Assembly (NCBI GenBank): GCA_010094045.1
Contig: ML986620.1
Location: 9,542 to 56,227 of the forward strand
Length of the DNA: 46,686 nucleotides
Source of the DNA: Lojkania enalia
Lineage: Eukaryota; Ascomycota; Dothideomycetes; Pleosporales
Direction: 5' to 3'
Shown here piece by piece: positions 1 to 12,207 of the stretch. Under the pieces are notes generated by a model. The model did not search any database and was not told where the DNA came from. It saw only the letters and a list, made by a program, of their open reading frames with translations. Every line of letters starts with the position of its first letter. The stretch's first letter is position 1. The position numbers were made by a program, and so were the translations under genes.

Positions 1-1116
1 AAGGTATATCCTTATATTAATACTATATATATACGCTCTATTAGATAGTAATCTATATTAATCTTAAGTCGGTCTAGAATTAAAACTTACTATTATTTAA
101 ATATAGGTTTACTACTATCTATAAAACTTTTAATCTTAGGCGTACGTTTAATAAGGTAGGTTTAAAGGGGTTTAGGGGTAGTTAAGAGGTTTCTTACTAG
201 AGAAGTTGTAAAAGTTTCTTAATATATTATCGGTTCTAATTTAGTAGTTTATAGAGGTTAATTAGGACTAATAGTTCTCTATTATATTAAGCGTATAATC
301 TCCTCTTATAAAATTATAATTTATTCCTTAAGAGTTAGTTTACTCTAATTTCCCTCTAAATTAGATAGGTTCTTTACTATAAGTCTTATAGAGAGGGGTC
401 TACCTATTATAGGGCCCCTTATAAGAGGTAATAGTTGTTCTATACGCGTAGATAGAAGTTTACTCTTATTATAACTTACGCGTATATCAATTCTAATATA
501 GAAATTAAAAGGTAAATTATAGTTAGATATTAGTAGTTACCTCTAATTCTAATAGGTTATTAGTAGTTTCTAAGTTTCTACCTAGGTATACTCTACACGG
601 CTTTTTTAAAGGCAATTCTAATTATAGAAGATAGAAAGTTCTAAACCTAAAGGTTTTAGTTAATAGAAAGTCTCTAAGATTCTATCTAGATAATTAAATA
701 ATTTAATATAATAGTATATAAATATTATAACTTAAACTAAATTAAGTATATTTTAAACTTAGATATAGTTAAATAAATAATCGATACGATATTATTAAAG
801 AAGCTATTATTAGTAGTATTAAATTCTTCTATATAATATAATAGTGTAGGTAAAATAATAGGTCTGAATGCGGTATAAATCTACTTAAAGGTATATAGGA
901 GTATATAGAGGTTTAGGGACCTAGAAATTCTATTAACACCTATAGACCTTATATAAAAGGATATAGAAGAACTACTAAGCTACTTATAAGGGAGTATACA
1001 ACTATATATAGATGGGAAAAGGGGCGGAGCTAGAGGTAGAATAAGATAAGTAAAAAGCTTTAGAATAAGGTTGCATATAAAGCTTTTCGTAGAACAATTT
1101 CTTCGTATCGTTACAC
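1..1116. repeat. RIP-degraded AT-rich repeat, family unidentified
   Basis: Very AT-rich and rich in TA dinucleotides, with stops in all frames and no open reading frame worth reporting. The composition matches the transposon relics to the right, so this is most likely RIP-mutated repeat DNA that continues beyond the window. I could not recognise a protein family on either strand. Confidence 0.6.
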
Positions 1117-2922
1117 GGCCTATATAAGTAAATAGTCTACTCTATTAACTTTTTTAACTTTTATATATATATAGCTTAATAATTAAGTAATATAATAGTA
1201 ATTTACAGTTTACGCGATTATTCTATAAAAGCCTTTATATCCTTCTAATATATATAAGAATTATACCTAGTTTTATTATAGTAGCTATAGTATACTTTAT
1301 ACTATTTACTTATACCTGATTATACTCTAAATTAGTATATTATAGCTTAAGTTTTCTTCTTATTATCCTTTTTAATAATAATTATCTCTTTTTATATTTT
1401 TATTAGAGTTTCTTATACTTAAATCTACCTTTTTTTCTACTATTTCTATTTTATTACTATATTTACTTTTTAAAGGCTGACAATTTTATTATATATTAAC
1501 CTAATCTAATATATTACTTTTATAAAGCCTTTTTTAAGCTAATTTAGCTTCTTAATAATAGAAGCTAGTAAAGAATTTATATCTCTTTAAATCCGATTAT
1601 AAATTAATATTAATTAAACTTCTAATTTATATATATTACTTAGTATTTTTACTTTTTATAGAATATTATTTTATACTAGTAGTATTAGTATATAAAGCTT
1701 TATATTAAGCTTTAAAAGTACTACTTCTAGATTAAATAGGACTAGACTAGCTCCTTAAAAACTTATATAGATATTATCCTTTATAATTAATATATTAAAA
1801 GCAGCTTTAAAGGCTAGAAAGAACTTAAGTTTTATAATATAGTTAATATAATTATATACTAAAACTAAGATCTAATTTCTATATATATACTTTAATAGTA
1901 AAAAATAGTCTATATTTAGTAGCTATAATAGATATAATAAATAAGCTAGTATATAGAGTAGAATAATACCCTATTCTTTATAGAGTTTCTGGAAATTAAG
2001 TAATAACTATTATAGCTATTAAAGATTAGTAGTCGACGCGCGCCTACTATATAATCTCTTATATACTTATAAAAGTATTTTAACTACTTAATACTGAGTT
2101 TATTTATTATTTAGCTATTCTTACTAACTATAATAGCCTAGTTTTTAAGTATATTATTATCTTTGTACTAGATAGAGAGATAGTAGTAGCTAGTAATAAT
2201 AATAAAGAGTAGAAGTATCTAGCTAGTAATATTAATCTCCTAAATTACTCAAATCTATTTATAATTATCTAATTAAGTTACCTTTAGTTAATTATATCTT
2301 TCTATACTTATAATAACTAGTTATAATAAGATAATACCTATTTAAAAGCTAGATTTATTAAAGTTATATATATCCTTATCTATAATATTATACTTCTTCT
2401 TAGTATATTATATAAGCTTAAACTAGCCTTTAATTACCTTAGAATCTTTATATAAAACTTTCTAGCAATTATAAGGCTAATTTAAGCGTATCTTAAGTTT
2501 AGGAGTATATTTAATAAAGTTCCTAGGCTAATATATACTAATCTAGCCTATACTATACTTAGTAAGTAAGCTATTAGCTATATCTTATATAGTAGTTAAA
2601 ATAGGTGTAAATCTTTATAAATCTAGGTTAAGTATATATTAAATAATAACCTCTTCTTTAGGTTTTATTAGTCTCTTTAAGTTGGGCTTATAATTATACT
2701 ATAAGTAGATTCTAGTATATTATTAGTATATAGTTATTTAAATTATATTAAATATTAAAGTAGTATATCTTTTACTATTTATTTAGCCTCTTTTAGTAGC
2801 TAAAAAGGCTAAGTTTACTTAATTCTCATTTTAGGCTATATTCTTATTATTTTATTATTATATTATTAAAAGCTTAAGTATTATATTTTAGTAATAGAGT
2901 AGACTACTTACTTATATAGGCC
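1117..2922 (-). mobile_element. RIP-degraded pogo/Fot1-like DNA transposon, relic A
   Basis: Matching inverted ends lie at 1117-1147 and 2892-2922: GGCCTATATAAGTAAATAG on the left, and its near-exact reverse complement on the right (about 30 of 31 positions agree). The 1.8-kb span is typical of pogo elements. Between them the minus strand reads, with many stops, as a CENP-B/DDE_1 transposase. Near 2400-2340 is a segment like DKDIYNFNKSSF, corresponding to the family's YNFDETGF block; near 1800-1690 is AFKAAF followed by LVLFNLEVVLLKL, the C-terminal block. The D/E-to-N/K changes and stops fit C-to-T transitions on either strand. The sequence outside the 31-bp matches diverges, so the exact outer ends are uncertain. 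Confidence 0.65.
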
Positions 2923-4560
2923 GCTCGCTTATAAGATATATTAAGTACTTATATTTAACTTAAAAGAAGTAGATCTATCTACCTAATATATTTATATATT
3001 ATATCTAGTTCTATTATAGTTTCTATATTATTATATATCTAGTTAAGCTTTTTCTTATCTATTTATATAATAAGCTTTTTTTAAGTCCTAAAGCGCTTTA
3101 AAAGTTTTAGTAGCTATTTATACTAATCTCTTATTATATTCTATTATTCTATTCTACTATATCTACTTTTTCTTATATAATTTTTACTTAGTATTTCTAC
3201 TTACTCTTTAAGCTTAGTAATCTAAGAGTTTATAAGTATATTCTAGTATAGTATTAATTTAGCTCTTTTAATAAGCTATATAAATCTACTTTAAATTATT
3301 ATAAATAATAAGTTAAAAGAATCTTATATAAACTTTAATTAAGATAAAAATTTAAGCGTATTATTTAAAGTTTTTAATACTTATAGTATATATAGTATAA
3401 AAAGTTCTAGTAGGGTATATAGTTATATTTTAAAGTATTTAAATACTATCTATATATTTAAAAGGATTAGATTTAATACTTTAAATTTTTTTAATAGTTA
3501 TTATATATTAATATATTAAAAAATATATTTCTAAAAGCTAGTAAAAAGTTTTTCTTATTAATATAGAAGATATACTAGTATACTAAGTCTTATATATATT
3601 AAAAGCTCTTCTTTTTTTAAAGGCCTAAAGTATACTATATTAAGTAACTAGGAGATATATAATAAATAGGCTAGTATATAGAAGGTAAGAATCTTATTTT
3701 TAAGGTAGTAGTTTTTAAAATTCTAGTTAAAGTAGCTCTTATAGCTATTTAGAATTAGTAGCTAATATATCTCTACTTAATATACCTATATATAAGTATT
3801 AGAGTATTTTAACTATTTAAAACTAAGTATATTATTCGTCTAGCTATTTTTAGATACTAAAAAGCTTCTAATTATATAGTATATATATCTTCTTATATTA
3901 AGTAGAAATATAGATACACCCTTTATAAATAATAAAAGGTAGAGTTATATACTCTATTATATAGATACTCTAGATAATAGTAACCTACTTTTAATTACCT
4001 AGCTATATAAGATTAAGCTTTATATATCTTTTTAAACCTATAACAACTTTTATAAATCTAATTATATTTATCTAAAAGCTAATCTTATTAAAGTTATATA
4101 TATCCTTATTATAGATATTATATATAGCCTTTATTTCTTTAATAAGTTTAAATTATATACTAATAACCTTAAGATTTTACTACTATATTCTCTAGTAGTT
4201 CTTTACCTAATTAAACGCTATTTTAAACTTATTTATATATATTATAAATCTTTTAGTCTAATTCTTACTTACTAGCTCTTTACTATATATAGCTAATAGT
4301 TTATCTACTATATTTATTATCTTATATAGCTGGGGCGTAAATCCTTATAAATCTAGGTTAAAGATATATTATATAATCGTCTACTCTTTAGTTATAGTTA
4401 ACTTTTAGTAGTTTATACGGTAATTAGTATATATAAGAGTTTCTTTATATTTCTACTAGAGAGTTAATTATAATATACTAAATATATTAGTAGTAGCTTA
4501 TAGGCTTTAAAATTGGCCGGCTTTATATATTTAAAGGGTAAGTTTAATTCTACCTTCTTA
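2923..4560 (-). mobile_element. RIP-degraded pogo/Fot1-like DNA transposon, relic B
   Basis: The minus strand again shows scattered blocks of a pogo-type transposase in the order expected from right to left: an LLAIYSKELVSKN-like helix-turn-helix segment near 4290, DIYNFNKISF near 4080, LPFIIYKGC near 3930, and a SKNSTNN-like segment near 3830. It aligns with relic A only loosely, for example 2290-2700 against 4090-4420, so it is a separate copy or subfamily lying head-to-tail with A. The catalytic aspartates are largely converted to asparagine. I found no convincing terminal repeat pair, so both boundaries are approximate. Confidence 0.55.
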
Positions 4561-5080
4561 CTAAGTATTATCTCTTTATAGGTGTTAAGGTATTACGTAT
4601 TATAGTTGTTATATTTGCTACTAAGAAATTTTGGCTTACTCGATAGGATAGCTTACTCGATAGTACTTTACGTTATATATTTCTACCCACAAATTCGAGG
4701 GAAAATCTAGAAAGGATATAATACTAATACTAGAAAGAATATATTATACTCCCTATACTCCTCGAAATATAAGTAGAGGTCTCTTTTATTTATTATCTAG
4801 AGCCTATAAGTAAATAGCCAACTCTATTTTAGACTGTACGTTGCTATTAGAGTAGACCTTTTTTAGCGTTCAAGGCTTTTATCTAAAGCTTTCTATGAAA
4901 TGAATGAAGACGAAGGGAGAAGAGTATTAATTCTCTTATAGGCTCCGGGGTATATAGTTTTATTTATTCAGCTCTCTTAATCCGGGGCAAACAACCTTTA
5001 TTTTTTAACCCCCCCCTTTTTTTTTTGAAAGTCCGGGGAGACACTATAGTATTAGAAGATATTTTAGTTAAAAGGAAGCA
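4561..5080. other. Edge of the AT-rich block; terminal-repeat-like fragment and homopolymer tract
   Basis: No gene. At 4801-4830 a sequence resembling the inner terminal repeat of relic A recurs (CCTATAAGTAAATAG, then ACTCTATT), suggesting an orphan transposon end. A short motif, GCTTACTCGATAG, occurs twice at about 4633-4665. A C8T10 tract at 5009-5026 is flanked by TCCGGGG on both sides. Base composition returns to normal just downstream. Confidence 0.4.
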
Positions 5081-6415
5081 TGCGGTAAGAACGGAGCAAC
5101 GAAGTCCGCGAACAAGACCATGTTAATACTGCCGTAGATTTCAAGCGTATGCACGCACCTCCCATGATGTTTAATTAAGTATCTATATCATCGGCCTTGC
5201 GTAGTTTCTTTGGTCCTCAGCATCAAGCGGTCGTGTTTTTGGTTTTAATCAAGTATCAATAAAATAGCCCTTGGTCTTTAGACTGGAGCCTCAATTAATC
5301 CTCTAATTCTTGATATCCGTACGGACTCTAAAATACATGGTATTTGCCAAACTCATTCTATGCCACCTTCCATAACGACCTTAAGGATATAATCTTAGAC
5401 TACAGCGACATATCGGAGCTTGGCGATTTTCGTCCAAAACTCTAAAAATACTGTGTTGATAGGCATCCACGAAAATAAGGTCTTGTTTATATCTCACAGA
5501 CTCCAACGCCCAGGCGTTTTTGCAGTGCCATTTTTAACACGATCCCCATACAATCACGTCCTTGATCTTTACGATACTGCACAGCGACATACTAATTCCT
5601 CTTAAAACATTTAAATCGAGTCACATAATCAAATTTAGGAATCAAAAACTTCTTATCTGGTAGACACTAGAGCACATAGCATTTTCGAATCATGTTTTTC
5701 AATGCGGTGGACATTGTGAGGAATATGGGCTTTTATTTAAGACAGGCTGCAACGCTATTAAAATGCTCTCGTGTTGACTTTAGTGAGGACTATCTCGAGC
5801 AATATTTGTGCAGAGAACAGAATCCTTAAACGATATTGTGGAACTTTAGTGAACTTTTTAGTCTTCTATCTATGCCAGTGCCGTCTTTTCATAACGTGCA
5901 GCACCATGGTCTTCTCAAACGCTGTTTTAGACAACTATAGGAGGCCATAGATTTTCGATGACTTTAATTTTAGTCTCGAAACTCAGAAACCGCTTGTAAA
6001 AAGAAAGCAAGAGCGAAGGGTAGAATGCAGGTGTTTATATACCCAAAGAGCATCCCTCTATCCATTTGCCACCATTCACAGTCCCAGCCACAATTCGCCA
6101 AACATGTAAATAGCGGCGTAAAATGTATCATATATACTCATTCCATATGACCATCACCATCTCTATATATTACAAACACTTCCCGTCGCCTCTCAATCGA
6201 CCGTGAATTCGTGTACGTATCATCAGCCAACGTATATACCTCCCTTTATCCACTATGCAAACAACGCAGCTGAGGACAGTCAAAGCAGCGGTATCATGCG
6301 CTAATCGTACAAAACGGCAGTATGCAAAACATCAGATATCTATCGTATGCAAAACGCAGATCGGAAATAATGATAACGCTGAGTAACTCATAGCGCAAAA
6401 AATCGGCGCTTACGC
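5081..6415. other. Intergenic, 3' side of the NIPA-like gene
   Basis: Normal-composition DNA between the repeat block and the stop codon of the minus-strand transporter. A 61-codon frame at 5420-5605 begins at TTG and has no recognisable content. The part next to 6415 must hold the transporter's 3' UTR and polyadenylation signals. Nothing else is seen. Confidence 0.5.
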
Positions 6416-8467
6416 TCATATGAACGCGCCGGAACTCCCCCCTTTCTCATGATCCTTTTCGTTCCAGCTCCCCACCGTGTCATCCGTATCCACCCTCCTC
6501 AAATCCCGCCCCTGTGAGTCCTCATCGCGATCCCGAGTAGGACTCATCGCCCAATCCTGATCTGTGTACTCTGGCGGACTCTGCTGCCTTTCGTTACTTC
6601 CGCGGCTCGGAATGGGAAGCAAGGTTGTCGAATCGCCTTTGACGAGACCCAGTCGCTCTTCTTCGGTAGCATTGGCGTTTTCTTTGCTGCTCTTTCTGCT
6701 GCTGCGACTAGTTGGCCTACCACTTCCGGAGCCTTCACCGGAATCGGCTCGGTGGCGGAAGAAGACGTTCTGAAACGAAAATTGGCGCCTAGCGGTGTGG
6801 GGCGGCGGTTTCGGCGGATGGAGGGAGTCGGCGGAGGATTGGCGGTCGTCGGCGTGAGCTGGGTTGGGCATGGGCGCGAACTGGATATGAGATTCGCGGG
6901 AGCCGTCGGGTTTGTAGCTCGTATCCGTCTGCGTGTCGTGTTTGCAAACGCTCTTTCGAGACACCGAATCCACCGTGCCGTCTAACGACATAGGCGGTTG
7001 GGGAGTGAGCTCGACGGCTGGTGCATTGCGACTGCTTGTTGACTTGCCTCTCGATCGTAGCCGTTCAAAGAAGCCTGGATGCATACTGTTATCATCCTCT
7101 TCATCGTCGGAGGGGAAATGTGTCATGCCGAGCGGCGGATGTACAGTCTTGCGGCGCACGATGGTATCTGACAGCTCAGGATTTGTCACGGTCCTTCGTC
7201 TCCTCAGACCATCCCATTGTTCATCCTCGCCAATGGGCTGCATATGCTCCTCCTGTATTTTCTTCGCTTCCTGAAGCTGCTTCTCGGATCTTGCCTTGGA
7301 CAATGAGCGTAGGATCGAAGCGCCTCCGCGGATAGTGTCTGCCCTCGGCTCGTATTCGGGCTCTTCTTGCTCGGCAATGGTGCGGACTTGGTCGAGATCG
7401 TCTCTGAATATCGCCGTATCTGGCACATCCTTTGCAGATTTAGACAGCTGCAATAGAACGACTCCGGCGCAAATTTGTAGAAAGCCCATGACGACGGTGG
7501 AGATGGTAGCAGGCGTGCCTTTGAAGCCTTGGAAAAGAATAGCAGAGGTAACGATGGTGGCGGTGGTGAAGAAGACGTAGTAGGTGGGCGTGACAAGGGC
7601 GGCGTTGAAGAGATTCAGGGCTTTCTACGCGGTTGTTAACGAATAACCAAAATCGAAGAGAAGTAGACTCACATTGAGGTAGATGATCTCGACCAGAAGA
7701 GTCGCGATTACAAAAACGAGTAATACGTAAAGGAACCACTGGTTGAATTGAGGTTTTCCGCCAGCTTGCGCAACAATGGCAGCCCCAAGACCTTGCGTGG
7801 CCACAACACTCAAGCCTCCAATAAGACTACAAACAGTAAGATATACCATCATAGTCTTCTTGCCGTATTTTGGTCCAAGCCATAGAGCGATAATTGTGCA
7901 TCCAACAATAACCACTCCAGCGTAACTTAGAAAGCCTGGCGCTCTAACGAGATCCCTCATGTCCTGTATGTCGGCAACGGCGGACTGTTCGGGGGCATTG
8001 ATAACGATGACAACGGATCCTATGATGCAGTTGAAACATCCGACTTTTCCTACAAAGCTCAATCGCTCCTTTAGGAATATGGCAGATAGAATAGCTGTAA
8101 CAACGACAGATAAAGCCCCCATTGGTGTAACGAGAATGGCGTCGACGAAGGCATATGCGACGAAGTTGCAGACCTCTCCGACGATCATCAAAATCATGCC
8201 TGTCCACCACCAGGCGTTTTTGAGGTAGCCATACCCCTCGCCTGCCTCCTCGTTGTATTTGACATTGGCTTTCAGCAGACCATGCTTTTTCAGCACAAAA
8301 GATATGCCGATGAACAAACCCGATGATATTGCGAGCACGATACCGACCACTTTGTACACGGGCGGTCGTTTCGAGGTGTCGCCGCCGATGCCGCCGCTTC
8401 GTGCATAGAGTTCGTGGGCAGAGAGAAGGACATTGCCGGCCGAGTCCATGGCGAATGTTGGCAACAT
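6416..8467 (-). CDS. NIPA-like magnesium transporter (DUF803), two exons
   Basis: Predicted 667-aa multi-pass membrane protein of the NIPA/DUF803 family, whose members are Mg2+ transporters of the plasma membrane and endosomes. Exons are 8467-7673 and 7624-6416. The 48-nt intron (7625-7672, GTGAGT..TAG) joins EIIYLN to KALNLFNAALVTP in phase 0, restoring a continuous family fold. About nine hydrophobic helices lie between residues ~38 and ~326, including SGLFIGISFVLKKHGL (~49-64), ILVTPMGALSVV (~111-122) and the pair around FNAALVTPTYYVFF. These are signature regions of the family. The C-terminal ~340 residues are hydrophilic, Ser/Arg/Pro-rich and probably cytosolic and disordered, as is common in fungal homologues. 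A second ATG seven codons in is a possible start. The gene is divergent to COG4. Substrate specificity is inferred from the family only. Confidence 0.88.
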
Positions 8468-9317
8468 GGGGCCTGCGAGGCGGGTGGGGAGGGGAGTCGA
8501 CAGGGGAAGGAACCAACAGCAGCGGATGCACTCACGGTAGTTACCGTCTAGCGCAAACGACTGCTATGGCAGGGGCGTGGAGAGACGTTCTTCAGGCGAA
8601 TTACAACCGTGGCGGCGGCATGAAGAGGGCTCTGTTAGGATTCGGTGCTCGTGGTGGTGTCGGAATGAGCTATGGTCGCCGGCGTGGTATCTGAAAAGGG
8701 AACTATGTTTGCGGGCGGTCGCACGGGGCCTGGAAACTCAGAAACCGCCCGAGAAGAATGAAGACATCCGGCAGACGGGGGAGTGGGTGGAATAGAGCGG
8801 AATTGCGGTCGGTTCAGCTGAAGAAGCGATCTGCAGGGTGATAGGTTGTAGGTACTAGTACTTCGTAATTGGCTTGCGTGGTGACTCGAGATCTGGGCCT
8901 GCAGCGGTGGGGTGGGTCGATGCGGCGCAAACAATCGCTTTGTCTGGAGGCAACCAAAGGATTTTGCGGGGGGGAACAAAGAAGGCGATATATGTGAAGG
9001 GGTGCAGAGCAAGTGTCTAGTCAATGCGATGCTAAATGTAGCGCTGCGGGCTCGGACTGGTGGTGGTTGGGGTGGGACTGGTACTGGGTGTTTATTGAAT
9101 GGCAGGTTTCCTGGCTCTCTGCCAAGATGCCGTCGTCAGCCAAGCAACCCACGCCAACCATCACCACAAGCCCCGAGAACCTGCGACACCGAATCCGCAC
9201 CGTCGCCGGCCGATCACCACCGCAAATCGATCACCTGTCGCCACCGGCCAGCTAACCGCCTGCCCGCTACCCGCTGCCCATACCCGCTGTCCATACCGCC
9301 GACTCCTTAACAACACC
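8468..9317. promoter_or_regulatory. Shared divergent promoter region, NIPA-like / COG4
   Basis: About 850 bp separate the two divergent start codons, so both promoters and 5' UTRs must lie here. The COG4 side is C-rich with CACC/CATC repeats just before the ATG, typical of fungal leaders. No clear TATA box or defined operator was recognised. In-frame codons run upstream of the COG4 ATG to 9099, but they lack family similarity. Confidence 0.5.
8473..8535 (-). other. Candidate 5'-UTR intron of the NIPA-like gene
   Basis: Read on the minus strand, GTGAGTGCAT begins at 8535 and CTCGCAG ends at 8473, giving a 63-nt GT..AG intron just 5 nt upstream of the ATG at 8467. No upstream ATG is joined in frame, so it would be a leader intron. 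It is inferred from splice signals only. Confidence 0.4.
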
Positions 9318-11741
9318 ATGGAGAACGGCCATGTTGAGATAGAGCCCGACGTGTTCGCCGCCACCTCGGTTGCTGAGATCCACGCCGCACTATCCTATCT
9401 GCAGCGTCAGGAGGCCTCGGTCACCCAGCGATTGAACGACCTCATCGCCTCGCAAAAGGACCTCTCCCGCGAACTCGGCCGCCTCGATCTGCTCCGCGCC
9501 CATCTCGGGACCCAGGTTGTCAACGCACGCGCCATTAGCAATGGCATGCTCTCTGATGCCGCCTCCACCGCTAACCGAATATCGAGCGCTGTGAAGCAGC
9601 TAGACCACGAACAGTCCAACGTCAAGGCCACGCTCGAGGTGGTCGAACAGGTGGCAGAGCTAAAGTCATGCGTATTGGGCGTGCATGGCTCCATGGGCGC
9701 GCCGCAGGACTGGGAAACTGCGGCTAGCTACCTCCAGCGCGCCTCCAAGGTTCCGGAGGAAGTCATAAATGGTAGTTTTGCGGAGGAGATTGTGCCTACT
9801 GCGGAAGTGCCTGATCCTCCACGGGTGACGCTGGATGCGGCGGCCGAGTCCCTGTGCGGGTTGTTCCTGCGCGAGTTCGACAAGGCTGCAAAGGACGGGG
9901 ACGGCTCGCGGGTGACGAGGTTCTTCAAGCTGTTCCCTTTGATTGGGAGGACAGACGTAGGCCTGGATGCATACGGACGATATGTGTGTCATGGGGTAGC
10001 TTCCAAAGCGAGGACGAACTTCAATTCCGCCCCGCCCGCCCAGAGGAACGAGGGTTTCTTCTATGCCAACACCATCACAAAGCTGTTTGAGCACATTGCA
10101 CAAATCGTGGACGGCCATGAGCCTTTAGTTGAGCGACACTATGGCCCCGGAATGATGGCCAAAGTTATTGAGCGGTTGCAGATAGAGGCCGATGTGCAAG
10201 GCGGCATTGTCCTCGACACTTGGCACGAAGAGCGAGCTATCGATCGCAAGTTGACTGATATCAGATCATACGCCTTCTCATTTCTTGTCCAAAGTTTTAA
10301 GGCTCCGCAAAGAGCTGCGACGGGGACCCCGCGCTCGAGCTCCCCAGCTAATGCTGCGACGCGATCGAGCGAAGACGAGGGAGTCAACATGAAAGAGATT
10401 GATTCCTTGCTAGGAGAGAGTGCACTCATGCTCAGCCGATGGGCACTGTACGCGCGGTTCCTCTCGTCCAAATGTGCAGTGAGTTCCCAAATGATAATCA
10501 TTCTTATTGCGTTCTTACCATAATAGCCACGCGAATCCCCAGACCCTCCAGGCATCGACCATGGCCTGACTATGCCGCAATTTCTGGCGGCAAGCAATCT
10601 GAACAGGAAGGTTAATTCGCATCTAATAGAACCATTTAATTTCATGACTACGTTCTTCCTCCGCCGTTCAATAGAGAAGGCTTTTCAATTAGATGAGTCA
10701 CCTACTGACCTCAATCTCAACCCAGCCAAGCCTCTTGGAGCAAACCCGCCGTTCATCACTTCTGCTGTAGATGATGTCATGTACATCGTTAATCAGGTGT
10801 TGCAGCGGTCATTGGCAACTTCTCAACGAGCAATCGTTGCCAGCATCATTCCCACCGTTGGCCAAATACTGGGTTCAGATTTCGTTGGTATGATTCAACG
10901 CAAAATGAGGGATGAAAGCTATCCCAAACCTCTCATACAGGGCGGGCTTCCTCCAGAAGATAAAGTCATCGCGTTCCTTGTCCTAATCAATAACCTTGAC
11001 GTCGCGAATGACTACATTAGGCGAATCATTGAGACACAGCTCGGCACACCGACTCAACCTTCTACGAATGGTGAAGATACGAGTCCAACGTCCCCCTTCC
11101 ATGATCTGTTTCCATTCGGTCATGATGCCACCTTCGTCGAGAATAAGTTGAAGTCTATGGGGCATTCCTTCAATGCCAAGACTACTGAGCTATTGAACGA
11201 TAGCATTCAAGTGACCTTCCACAATGTCTTGAAGCCACGTGTGAGGCCTATTCTCGCTGAAGCCTTCCGCGATATCGACTACGCGCCGTCAGGAGATTCT
11301 GCAAATGTTGGTCAGCAGGAGGATGAGGGCGATGATTCGGACTTTGTCAAATCACGTTTCGGCCGCGGTTGGGGCGCTCTGATTAGACCTATCAAGCGTA
11401 TCTTAACGCCCGCAAACTTCGACCGTCTATTAACAGTCGCAATGGAGTATCTCGCGACCGTGCTTGAGAAACGCATCAAGAGCTACTATGGTCGAGTCAA
11501 TGAGCTCGGTGCTGTGAGGCTTGAGCGCGACATCTCTGGAATTATCAACACTGCTATTGTAGGAGGGAAATATGGCCTACGTGATGCATTTATCAAATGC
11601 ACGCAAATGACACTGATCATGAATATGGAGGATGATGAGTGGGAGGAGGTTGCTGACGAGCAGAGCGATGAGTCGGGAATTCCATGGGTATTAGACGTAG
11701 AGGAAAGAAGAAGAGTCAGAGCTATTGTAAAAGGTGGTTAG
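9318..11741 (+). CDS. COG4: Conserved oligomeric Golgi complex subunit 4
   Basis: Predicted 791-aa COG4, a lobe A subunit of the COG tethering complex, which acts in retrograde intra-Golgi vesicle transport and keeps glycosyltransferases in place. Exons are 9318-10478 and 10527-11741. The 48-nt intron (GTGAGT..AATAG) joins SSKCA to PRESPDPPG in phase 0. The N-terminus (~20-110) is a coiled-coil region (ALSYLQRQEASVTQRL, then SAVKQLDHEQSNV). The middle holds the COG4 helical-bundle segments FFKLFPLIGRTDVGL and EGFFYANTITKLFEHIAQIV. The C-terminal part has FDRLLTVAMEYLATVLEKRI and ends in an acidic stretch. The ATG at 9318 has a good context (ACCATGG) and starts the family-like N-terminus, so upstream codons to 9099 were excluded. 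Length is close to other fungal COG4 proteins. Confidence 0.92.
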
Positions 11742-12207
11742 CTTGCGGATGGCTGTTTGTCATGATTTTTGGCGATGTTGAATGAAAAGTTCAACTTGTT
11801 CCTTGCATTTTACACAATTCTTGGCCCTGCCTCGAATTATCCAAATATAGAACGATTGGCAAACTGAGCCCCTGGTCGCTGCTGCGACACGTTTTACTTC
11901 CTTATAGGAAATAGAAAATAATCATCGACTGGACCTGGCTCATAATTGTACCAGCGATTGTCCCATTATTGGCTTTGTCTGCGATCTCCGTGCCCCATTC
12001 CGAGGCTTGCCATTGTGTAACCTAAACTACATCCGGACCTCTTGGCTTTTCATTTTCGAGCCACCTGTCTGGAATTTCCTCACTCGTACCTTTCATTCAT
12101 TACGTCTACATTCTCATTCATTTCAAACCTTTTGTGCTATTATATTACAGGAATATATCACTATGAAAGCAATACCATAATAGGTTGTTTTTTTTTTTTT
12201 TTTGAAA
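11742..12207 (+). promoter_or_regulatory. Intergenic region and leader of the GH125 gene; uORF and T16 tract
   Basis: 466 bp between COG4 and the mannosidase gene. A five-codon upstream reading frame (ATG at 12163, stop at 12178-12180) ends 27 nt before the main ATG. A run of 16 T at 12188-12203 stops four bases before the ATG at 12208. Either could affect translation or start choice if transcribed. The first part should hold the COG4 3' UTR. Confidence 0.45.

Noticed and set aside
6544..8694. Many plus- and minus-strand frames of 60-123 codons over the NIPA-like gene
   Set aside because: They are shadows of the real gene in other frames; they lack family similarity and conflict with the spliced transporter model.
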